Part shown: positions 24,409 through 30,880 of the stretch, piece after piece
Numbering within the stretch: the first letter of the stretch is position 1
Layout of the letters: every line of letters starts with the position of its first letter
NCBI GenBank assembly: GCA_000403495.2
Contig: KE159819.1
Coordinates: forward strand, 76,020-113,766
Source of the DNA: Lachnospiraceae bacterium 10-1
GTDB lineage: Bacteria; Bacillota; Clostridia; Lachnospirales; Lachnospiraceae
Reading direction: 5' to 3'
Length of the DNA stretch: 37,747 nt
The notes under the pieces: model-generated
What the model saw: the letters and a program-made list of their open reading frames with translations, nothing else
The model's database searches: none
What the model was told of the DNA's origin: nothing
Made by a program: the position numbers and the translations under genes

Positions 24409-25764
24409 ATGCTTTATATTAAAAATGGAATGGTGATAGATCCGGATGAGGATAGGGTTTATCAGGCAGACATTAAGATTGAGGATGGAAAGGTGACCGG
24501 TATTTATCCGATGTCAAAAGAAGGTAAGGACGAAGAACTGCCGAAGGGGATTACAAAAGGAGAAGAGGAAAAGGATAGAAACGGGCAGGTGATTGATGCA
24601 GGAGGGCTTATGATTGCACCAGGGCTGGCGGATACCCATGTTCATTTCAGAGATCCGGGCTTTACCTATAAAGAAGATATTGATACCGGAGCCGCTGCTG
24701 CGGCAAAGGGCGGGTTTACGCAGATTGTGCTTATGGCAAATACGAAGCCTTCTGTGGATAACAAGGACACCCTTTCTTATGTACTTGAGAAAGGGAAAAA
24801 GACTGGAATCCATATAAACAGCTGTGCAAATGTAACCGTAAAGATGGAAGGGAAAGAGCTGACGCCTATGGAAGAACTGGCTGGGGCAGGAGCGGCAGGC
24901 TTTACGGATGATGGGATTCCCCTGATGGATGAGGCCCTGGTAAAGGAGGCAATGGAGTGCGCGAAAAGGCTGAATAAACCTATCAGTTTTCATGAAGAAA
25001 ATCCTGCACTGATTGCCAACAATGGAATTAACGGGGGAAAGGCAGCAGAATTTTATCAGATCAAAGGCTCTCCCAGGGAAGCGGAAATAGATTTGGTTAA
25101 AAGAGATCTGGAACTGGCGCTTCTTACAGGGGCAGAGGTGGTGATTCAGCATATCAGTGCGAAAGAATCTATAGAGCTTCTCAGGAAGGCAAAGGAAAAT
25201 GGCGCACATGTGCATGGGGAAGCAACACCCCATCATTTTTCATTGACACAGGATGCAGTGATTCAAAAAGGTACAATGGCCAAAATGAATCCGCCCCTCA
25301 GAGAAGAAGAGGACAGGCTTGCAATTATAGAAGGCTTGAGGGACGGAACAATTGATCTGATTGCCACAGATCATGCGCCTCATAGCCGGGAAGAGAAGGA
25401 AAAGCCTGTTACGGAGGCGCCAAGCGGTATTATCGGATTGGAAACTTCCCTTTCCTTAGGAATCAGGGAGCTGGTGCAGAAAGGATATCTGACCTATCCT
25501 CAGCTGATTCACAGAATGAGCAGTGCACCATGTAAGTTATATGGACTGGAGGGAGGAAAGATGGCGGTTGGAATGAGCGCAGATCTGGTTTTATTTCATC
25601 CCGAGGAAACTTGGACGGTTTCCAGCTTTCTTTCTAAGTCGTCAAATTCTCCTTTTATGGGGGAAGAACTTCCGGGAGTGGTCTATTATACTATATGCGG
25701 GGGGAAGATCGTGTATCAGAAGGAAGAGAGCAGCTTAAAACAACCAGAAAAGAAAGGACAGTGA
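24409..25764 (+). CDS. pyrC: Dihydroorotase
   Basis: A 451-residue zinc amidohydrolase that closes carbamoyl aspartate to dihydroorotate in pyrimidine synthesis. DTHVHFRDPGF holds the two metal-binding histidines (H77, H79), ATDHAPH carries the catalytic aspartate, and HEENPAL, VIQHIS and EATPHHFSL supply further ligands. The family's type I (PyrC of Gram-positives) length is about 425; the extra residues come from a charged insertion near residues 36-60 and a longer C-terminal tail. The start is ATG 24409 after AGGAAAGGG; an in-frame GTG at 24385 has no ribosome site. The gene ends 1 bp before pyrK, so the operon is tightly coupled. Confidence 0.95.
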   Translation: MLYIKNGMVIDPDEDRVYQADIKIEDGKVTGIYPMSKEGKDEELPKGITKGEEEKDRNGQVIDAGGLMIAPGLADTHVHFRDPGFTYKEDIDTGAAAAAKGGFTQIVLMANTKPSVDNKDTLSYVLEKGKKTGIHINSCANVTVKMEGKELTPMEELAGAGAAGFTDDGIPLMDEALVKEAMECAKRLNKPISFHEENPALIANNGINGGKAAEFYQIKGSPREAEIDLVKRDLELALLTGAEVVIQHISAKESIELLRKAKENGAHVHGEATPHHFSLTQDAVIQKGTMAKMNPPLREEEDRLAIIEGLRDGTIDLIATDHAPHSREEKEKPVTEAPSGIIGLETSLSLGIRELVQKGYLTYPQLIHRMSSAPCKLYGLEGGKMAVGMSADLVLFHPEETWTVSSFLSKSSNSPFMGEELPGVVYYTICGGKIVYQKEESSLKQPEKKGQ

Positions 25765-25765
25765 A

Positions 25766-26551
25766 ATGAGCGGAAAAAAGAAGGAAAAAGGGGTGGTTTT
25801 ATCCCAGAAGATGATAGCGCCTGATATATATGATATGTGGATTTCCACGAGTTTGGCAATGGAAGCTTTGCCTGGGCAGTTTGTGGGAGTATATCCTCAT
25901 AATGAGTCTAAGCTTCTGCCGCGTCCTATCAGCATTTGTGAGGTGGATGACAAGAAAAATGCGCTTCGGCTTGTGTACCGGATTGCAGGAGAGGGAACTA
26001 AAGAATTTGCATCATGGCAGCCGGGACAGGAAGTGTTTCTTCTGGGGGTTTTGGGAAACGGATTTCCGGTGAAAGAGGCAGAGGGTAAAAAAGTAGTCCT
26101 TATGGGAGGCGGAATCGGGATTCCTCCCATGCTTCAGCTTGCAAAAGCACTTTCCAAGGCAGAGACAAATGTGACAATTGTGTCAGGATATCGGGATGCC
26201 CAGCTTTTTTTAAAGGAAGATTTGGAAAGGTACGGAAAGCTTTATATTGCAACGGAAGATGGTAGCGTGGGAACGAAAGGGAATGTTCTCACTGTTATGG
26301 AGAAAGAGCAGATTAAGGCGGATGTGATCATGGCCTGCGGGCCGATGCCAATGCTTCGGGCCATTAAAAACTATGCAGAGGAGCATGAAATTATAGCTTA
26401 CATTTCTTTGGAGGAGCGGATGGCCTGCGGTGTGGGAGCCTGTCTTGGGTGTGTATGCAAAACTACCCATAAGGATACACATTCTCATGTAAACAATGCA
26501 AGAATCTGTACGGATGGTCCGGTTTTTGATGCCAGGGAGGTGGAAATCTGA
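25766..26551 (+). CDS. pyrK: Dihydroorotate dehydrogenase B, electron-transfer subunit
   Basis: A 261-residue flavin and iron-sulphur protein that passes electrons from PyrD to NAD. The FAD-binding RPISICEVD and RIAGEGTKE motifs are in the first 90 residues, GGGIGIPPM in the NAD-binding part, and a 2Fe-2S cluster is expected on Cys221, Cys226, Cys229 and Cys248 (MACGVGACLGCVC and CTDGPVF). The start codon lies 1 bp after the pyrC stop and its stop overlaps the pyrD start. The length and order match Gram-positive pyr operons. Confidence 0.95.
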   Translation: MSGKKKEKGVVLSQKMIAPDIYDMWISTSLAMEALPGQFVGVYPHNESKLLPRPISICEVDDKKNALRLVYRIAGEGTKEFASWQPGQEVFLLGVLGNGFPVKEAEGKKVVLMGGGIGIPPMLQLAKALSKAETNVTIVSGYRDAQLFLKEDLERYGKLYIATEDGSVGTKGNVLTVMEKEQIKADVIMACGPMPMLRAIKNYAEEHEIIAYISLEERMACGVGACLGCVCKTTHKDTHSHVNNARICTDGPVFDAREVEI

Positions 26552-27456
26552 TGAATACGAAAGTAACGATTGCCGATGTGGAATTTAAAAATCCCGTTAT
26601 GACTGCCTCCGGGACATTCGGATCGGGCATGGAATACAGTGATTTTGTAGATTTAAACAAATTGGGGGCAGTGGTGACAAAAGGGGTTGCCAATGTGCCC
26701 TGGCCGGGAAATCCGGTACCCCGGGTGGCGGAAACCTATGGGGGAATGCTTAATGCCATTGGATTGCAGAATCCTGGCATTGATGTGTTTATTGAAAGAG
26801 ATATTCCTTTTTTAAAGAAATTTGATACGAAGATTATTGTGAATGTGTGCGGTAAGAGCGTGGAAGACTATCTGGAAGTGGTGGAACGATTAGGGGATGA
26901 GGATGTGGATATGCTGGAGATCAATGTATCCTGCCCTAATGTTAAGGAAGGGGCCATTGCCTTTGGACAAAAGGCAGACAGCCTGTATAATATCACTTCC
27001 CAGATTAAGGGAAGGGCAAAGCAGCCGGTGATTATGAAATTAAGCCCTAATGTTACAGATATTGGGGAGATGGCAAAGGCTGCGGAAGCGGCGGGGGCAG
27101 ATGCCATATCGCTGATTAATACCCTGACTGGTATGAAAATTGATGTTCACCGCAGAACCTTTGTGCTTGCAAACAAAACTGGAGGACTTTCCGGCCCTGC
27201 CATAAAGCCGGTGGCAGTGCGGATGGTGTATCAGGCCTCTCATGCGGTTAAAATCCCGGTTATTGGCATGGGCGGGATTGCATCAGCCGAGGATGCGGTG
27301 GAATTTCTGCTTGCAGGTGCCAGTGCCATAGCAGTGGGAGCAATGAATTTTGTAAATCCCTATGCTACGGTTGAAATTATAGAAGGAATTGAAGCATACA
27401 TGAAAAAATATGGAGTCAGGGACATTCAGGAGCTGATAGGCGGCGTAAGAGAATAG
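26551..27456 (+). CDS. pyrD: Dihydroorotate dehydrogenase B, catalytic subunit
   Basis: A 301-residue FMN enzyme that oxidises dihydroorotate to orotate. It is class 1B because the catalytic base is a cysteine: Cys128 in INVSCPNVKEG. TASGTFGSG near the N-terminus, MKLSPNVTDI, SLINTLTGMKID and GMGGIASAEDAVEFLLAGA bind FMN and substrate. The ATG overlaps the TGA of pyrK by one base, so the two subunits are made together. The remaining pyr genes (pyrE, pyrF, pyrB, carAB) are not in the window. Confidence 0.96.
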   Translation: MNTKVTIADVEFKNPVMTASGTFGSGMEYSDFVDLNKLGAVVTKGVANVPWPGNPVPRVAETYGGMLNAIGLQNPGIDVFIERDIPFLKKFDTKIIVNVCGKSVEDYLEVVERLGDEDVDMLEINVSCPNVKEGAIAFGQKADSLYNITSQIKGRAKQPVIMKLSPNVTDIGEMAKAAEAAGADAISLINTLTGMKIDVHRRTFVLANKTGGLSGPAIKPVAVRMVYQASHAVKIPVIGMGGIASAEDAVEFLLAGASAIAVGAMNFVNPYATVEIIEGIEAYMKKYGVRDIQELIGGVRE

Positions 27457-27463
27457 ATGGCAG

Positions 27464-27492
27464 GCATACTTTACCTCCCTTGGTCATACATT
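27464..27492 (+). promoter_or_regulatory. Sigma-E-type (mother-cell) promoter for the SipL-like gene
   Basis: GCATACT (27464-27470), 14 bp, then CATACATT (27485-27492) resembles the Bacillus/Clostridium sigma-E consensus (GCATATT, then CATACAAT-like). A start near 27499 is expected. The spore-related product downstream agrees with this reading. Confidence 0.6.
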
Positions 27493-27525
27493 TACAGTAA
27501 GTAGACTTTAGGGAGGTATTTTTTT
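27472..27525 (+). terminator. Hairpin acting as possible pyr terminator, with its right arm being the sipL Shine-Dalgarno
   Basis: TACCTCCCT (27472-27480) is the exact complement of AGGGAGGTA (27510-27518), which is followed by seven T residues (27519-27525). The right arm is the ribosome site seven bases before the TTG start. The loop is large (29 nt), so terminator strength is uncertain, but pairing would also block translation from readthrough RNA. Confidence 0.5.
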
Positions 27526-29095
27526 GGAATTAATCAAGCGAAATATACATATGGACTGCGTCAAATGCAAGGCCCAGACACAGATGACTTTAGAAGATGA
27601 TGTGATTATTTCCGATTCCAGGCCGGATGCAGCCAAGCTGATCATGGATAGAGGAAATGTAATAATTGAGGAGTTGAAAATAACAGACGATCATGTCAAT
27701 GTAAAGGGAAAACTTGCATTTAATGTGCTTTACCTGGCGGAAAAAGGTTCTCAGGATGCAGGCAGAAGCGACGTGGCAAATATGGAAGGGAGTATTCCCT
27801 TTGATGAAATGGTATTTATGGAAGGAATTAAGAGCACAGATACGGTAAATGCCAGTTGGGATTTAGAGGATCTGAGCATTAATTTGATTAACTCCCGAAA
27901 AATGAGTGTACAGTCAATGATTTCCATTTACCTTGTTTGTGAGGAAATCTGTGATGAAGAGACAGCCGTGGATCTTTACAGTCAGGAACCGGTGGAATTT
28001 CGGAAAAAAACATTGAATATTGCGGCAATGTCTATAAAGAAAAAAGATATTTTCAGGGTAAAGGAAGAAGTGGAGGTTCCCGGAAGCTTTCCTAACATTT
28101 TTGCCATGATTTGGTCGGAGATTATTCCGGAAGCAGTGGAATTTAAGGTACTGGAGGACAAAATTGCAATTCAGGGTGAACTAAGGGGATTTTTCCTTTA
28201 TAGAGGAGAAGGCGAGGAGGAGGAGATCTGTCATTATGAGACAACGCTTCCTTTTGCCGGAAGCCTAGACTGCCCAGGCGCCAGAGAAGGGATGATACCG
28301 GAAATCAGTTTCACTGCTGAAAACCGTGATGTAGAAATAAGGCCGGATTTTGACGGAGAAGAAAGAGTAATTACATTTGAACAGTGTCTTGATCTGGACA
28401 TCTGCATTTATGCAGAGGAAGAAATAGATATTCTTTCCGATGTTTACGGTGTAGTGAAGGAAGTATCTGTGGTGGAGAAAAATGCCGAATTCCGCAGGAT
28501 GATTGCAAGAAGCAGCGGAAAGACAAAACTGGCAGGCCATTTTACCTGTGAGGATGAAAAGGTGGTACTGCATAAGATCCTTCATACGGCAAGTAAGCTG
28601 CAGATTACAGGGAAAAAAGCTGTGGAAAGCGGAATAGAAATCTCAGGTGTAGTTAATTTACAGGTTTTGTATGAATGCAGCACAGAGGAAAACCGGTATG
28701 GAATGATCAAAGGAACACTGCCATTTGAATATGTGCTGGAAGCGGAAGGCATTGATGAAAGTTGTATTTATCCGGTGCAGGCATTTTTGGATCAAATGAC
28801 GGTTACAATTATTGATAATGGTGAAGTAGATGTTAAATGCGTCCTCTATTTCAGGGGCAATGTATATCGGAGCTGGCAGGAAAGAATTGTTGAGCAGATC
28901 GTAGTCTCAGAGCCTGATATGGAAAAAATGGCGGCACTGCCCGGAATTGCTATTTACATGGTGCGGGAGGGAGAAAGTCTGTGGGATATTGGAAAGCGCT
29001 ATTATGTTCCAGTGTCTGTGATTAAGAAATGCAATGATCTTACATCTGATGAAGTGAAGGCGGGAGATAAGATTTTAATTGTAAAAAATGTTTAA
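27524..29095 (+). CDS. sipL: SPOCS (DUF3794) and LysM protein, SipL-like spore morphogenesis factor
   Basis: A 523-residue protein starting at TTG 27524, seven bases after GGGAGG. Three related SPOCS-like stretches can be seen: about 50-85 (IEELKITDDHVNVKGKLAF), about 205-250 (FKVLEDKIAIQGELRGFFLY) and about 350-420 (KLQITGKKAVESGIEISG). A LysM domain ends the protein (about 474-523: MVREGESLWDIGKRYYVPVS). SipL of Clostridioides difficile has the same plan, binds SpoIVA through LysM, and is needed for the spore coat to attach to the forespore; it is made in the mother cell under sigma-E. The gene here follows pyrD but has its own sigma-E-like promoter and ends at a strong hairpin. The family call is firm; orthology with SipL is likely. 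Confidence 0.85.
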   Translation: MELIKRNIHMDCVKCKAQTQMTLEDDVIISDSRPDAAKLIMDRGNVIIEELKITDDHVNVKGKLAFNVLYLAEKGSQDAGRSDVANMEGSIPFDEMVFMEGIKSTDTVNASWDLEDLSINLINSRKMSVQSMISIYLVCEEICDEETAVDLYSQEPVEFRKKTLNIAAMSIKKKDIFRVKEEVEVPGSFPNIFAMIWSEIIPEAVEFKVLEDKIAIQGELRGFFLYRGEGEEEEICHYETTLPFAGSLDCPGAREGMIPEISFTAENRDVEIRPDFDGEERVITFEQCLDLDICIYAEEEIDILSDVYGVVKEVSVVEKNAEFRRMIARSSGKTKLAGHFTCEDEKVVLHKILHTASKLQITGKKAVESGIEISGVVNLQVLYECSTEENRYGMIKGTLPFEYVLEAEGIDESCIYPVQAFLDQMTVTIIDNGEVDVKCVLYFRGNVYRSWQERIVEQIVVSEPDMEKMAALPGIAIYMVREGESLWDIGKRYYVPVSVIKKCNDLTSDEVKAGDKILIVKNV

Positions 29096-29108
29096 TAAAG
29101 CCTTTAAC

Positions 29109-29141
29109 AAGGGGATGCCTGCTTTAAGCAGGCATCCCCTG
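29109..29141. terminator. Bidirectional hairpin between converging genes
   Basis: A perfect 14-bp stem (29110-29123 with 29127-29140) and a 3-nt loop lie between the SipL-like gene and the convergent unknown gene. T tracts are weak on both sides, but stem and position suit a shared terminator. Confidence 0.7.
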
Positions 29142-29177
29142 TCAGATTTGGTTCTACAGTGCAATTATGTTTATAAC

Positions 29178-29804
29178 TTATTCTTCAATATTTTGTGCTT
29201 TCTGAGCCTTTTCAGCCATGTCATCAAATCCCTTCATAACAGCATCATAGGTCTTTTGTGAAATGTCAGGAAGCTTGCCTCCCCACTGCTTTTCAGCCTG
29301 TGCAAATCCTTTCTTGAAAGCAGAACGCATATCTTCAATCTTATCAGGATCACCGCCTGTCAAAGCTGTAGCGAAATCCAGGATACGCTGTGAGGTCTTT
29401 GAAACACCCCAGTATCCATCTTCAGCAATATCTGCCTGAGCCTGCAGTTTGGTAGCAGGATCTACGGTAAATTTTCCGCTGGACAGGATACTCCACATAT
29501 CATTTGCCGCACCATAGGTCTGTCCCTGTTTGGTCAGCATTTTTTCTACAATGCTTTGTAACTGTGCGGTTCTGTTTTCCGCATCTGCTTTCATTTTAGC
29601 AACCAGATTAGCATCGGTCTTGTAAGTCTTCTTGGGAGTTTTATCAGCCACTTTTGAAGGCTCATAAACTACGCCGGTATCTTTAGCAGATGTGCCTGTC
29701 TTGTTAGATTCGGATGCTGCCGCGGTTTTTGCTTCGGTGTCTTTAGGCTGTGTAGCATAAGTGCTATACACATCACTTGCACCTGTAATTCCATTTACGC
29801 TCAT
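29178..29804 (-). CDS. Conserved-looking protein of unknown function, 208 aa, with sigma-D-like promoter
   Basis: I do not recognise a named family. The start is the ATG at 29804 with AAGGAGGG seven bases upstream; a further in-frame ATG at 29825 overlaps that ribosome site and is rejected. The N-terminus (MSVNGITGASDVYSTY) has no signal peptide or membrane helix. Residues 20-65 are Thr/Ala/Lys-rich and probably disordered. From about residue 70 the protein is helical and soluble, with conserved-looking blocks such as TKQGQTYGAANDMWSIL, DIAEDGYWGVSKTSQRIL and PDISQKTYDAVMKGFDDM. A flagellar-type promoter precedes it. A flexible, leaderless N-terminus is seen in proteins exported by the flagellar secretion system, so a motility-linked role is possible but not shown. 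Confidence 0.8.
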   Translation of the reverse strand: MSVNGITGASDVYSTYATQPKDTEAKTAAASESNKTGTSAKDTGVVYEPSKVADKTPKKTYKTDANLVAKMKADAENRTAQLQSIVEKMLTKQGQTYGAANDMWSILSSGKFTVDPATKLQAQADIAEDGYWGVSKTSQRILDFATALTGGDPDKIEDMRSAFKKGFAQAEKQWGGKLPDISQKTYDAVMKGFDDMAEKAQKAQNIEE

Positions 29805-29838
29805 AAATTTACCCTCCTTGGTCATTTTGATATAGTAA

Positions 29839-29866
29839 GTATCGGCATTTCAAGTAGAAAAATTTA
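29839..29866 (-). promoter_or_regulatory. Sigma-D/FliA-type (flagellar) promoter
   Basis: On the minus strand TAAA (29866-29863), 16 bp, then GCCGATAC (29846-29839) matches the sigma-D consensus TAAA-N14-16-GCCGATAT at 11 of 12 positions. It lies 35 bp before the ATG of the unknown gene. No good sigma-A promoter is seen in this gap. Confidence 0.6.
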
Positions 29867-29933
29867 GCATTTTTATTGAAAATACATGGGTATGTTACGA
29901 AATAAGCTAAATTTGTTATAAAATGCCATACCC
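29860..29933. repeat. Two interleaved inverted repeats upstream of the sigma-D promoter
   Basis: AAATTTAGC (29860-29868) pairs with GCTAAATTT (29906-29914), and GGGTATG (29888-29894) pairs with CATACCC (29927-29933). The pairings cross, so both cannot form as one simple hairpin. The first arm includes the -35 of the sigma-D promoter. The whole gap 29805-29988 contains no other feature I can support. Confidence 0.4.
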
Positions 29934-29988
29934 CCCTCTTTTCACTTTGAATATAGCACAAACTGATGCAGGACGCAAGCCTTGAAAG

Positions 29989-30564
29989 TCAGCTTTCACG
30001 GAAATCAATTTTCTGACGTTTTGCTAAATTGTGTGTTTCAAAATTAATCATAAAAATACTAAATAGTAAAATAAAAATCCCCATAATTGCATTTATAAAG
30101 AAATCCGCCTGTGACATTTCCCAGATTTTATCACCTAAGATCATTTCTCTGATACTTGCATACATATTATTTGCAACATGAATTATAACTCCAATATATA
30201 CGTTATCTGTAAGTACTGCAAAATACCCAATTAACAGCCCTAAACACAATGTTGAAAAAAACTGTGGCAAATTGTAATGTGCTAATGCAAATAAGAATGC
30301 AGATATTGTAATAGCATAAACATTCCCATGTTTTTTTTGAGCAACAGTAAATATAATTCTACGAGATAGAATTTCTTCTGAAATGGGCGCCCACAGAATA
30401 GCATAAGTGAAAATCGCAGGCGAATAGTAATATTTTTGAACATCTATTACATAATCCATTTGCGGCAGCATTGTCATGCCAATTTGCGGAAATAAGAGAA
30501 AAATTAATCTATGCGCCAAACAAATCCCGATTCCTGCAAGTATTGCCCAGAAACAAATTCGCAT
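29989..30564 (-). CDS. CPBP family intramembrane metalloprotease (CAAX protease/Abi-like)
   Basis: A 191-residue hydrophobic protein with about five membrane helices. The three motifs of the CPBP family are visible: SEEILSRR (the EExxxR glutamates), FALAHY and the HVANNM histidine/asparagine motif. Members cleave membrane substrates; some give bacteriocin self-immunity. The start is uncertain: no SD precedes ATG 30564, the frame stays open for 28 codons further upstream without another start codon, and an AAAGGGG tract lies within that stretch. An original upstream start may have been lost. The gene stands alone, convergent with nothing and divergent from the LtaS-like gene. Confidence 0.8.
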   Translation of the reverse strand: MRICFWAILAGIGICLAHRLIFLLFPQIGMTMLPQMDYVIDVQKYYYSPAIFTYAILWAPISEEILSRRIIFTVAQKKHGNVYAITISAFLFALAHYNLPQFFSTLCLGLLIGYFAVLTDNVYIGVIIHVANNMYASIREMILGDKIWEMSQADFFINAIMGIFILLFSIFMINFETHNLAKRQKIDFRES

Positions 30565-30798
30565 ATTTTTCTTTGATAGAACATTTTTAGGAGAAAAACA
30601 ATATAAATATTTTCGAAATGCAAAAACACCCCTTTGTTTTGTGATGATTCAATTATAACAAAGATCAAATTGAAAGTGAAGCTGTGAAACTGTTTGCATA
30701 ACAAAATATCTACTTGACATTAGGGGGGATGCTGAAATGAGTTTTGTGCTTTATTTTAAATAAAAGTACACAAAGTTTTTTTGACACTGAAAAGAAAA

Positions 30799-30839
30799 AT
30801 GATGCAAAAATGATGCAAAAATGTTACAAGAATGATGCA
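30799..30839 (+). promoter_or_regulatory. Four direct repeats with 11-bp period, possible response-regulator site
   Basis: ATGATGCA occurs at 30799, 30810 and 30832, and the variant ATGTTACA at 30821. All are exactly 11 bp apart and separated by A-rich triplets. The array overlaps the -35 box of the promoter for the LtaS-like gene. This 7-8 bp plus AT-rich spacing is the design of PhoB/PhoP-type boxes. Confidence 0.6.
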
Positions 30840-30852
30840 TAGGCCATATAAA
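30824..30852 (+). promoter_or_regulatory. Sigma-A promoter for the LtaS-like gene
   Basis: TTACAA (30824-30829), 17 bp and TATAAA (30847-30852) precede the gene. The rest of the 30.57-30.88 kb gap is AT-rich; another TTGACA at 30781 has no matching -10. Confidence 0.5.
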
Positions 30853-30880
30853 ATAGCAGTGTAAAATACGGTTATGAGAA

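Noticed and set aside
24354-24420. Possible pyrC leader peptide from TTG 24363 overlapping the pyrC start
   Set aside because: The SD spacing is only three bases, the start is weak, and no attenuator follows; it could not be supported beyond chance.
24514-25236. 240-codon minus-strand frame inside pyrC
   Set aside because: It is antisense to conserved dihydroorotase motifs, has no promoter or ribosome site, and is Cys/His/Phe-rich as shadow frames often are.
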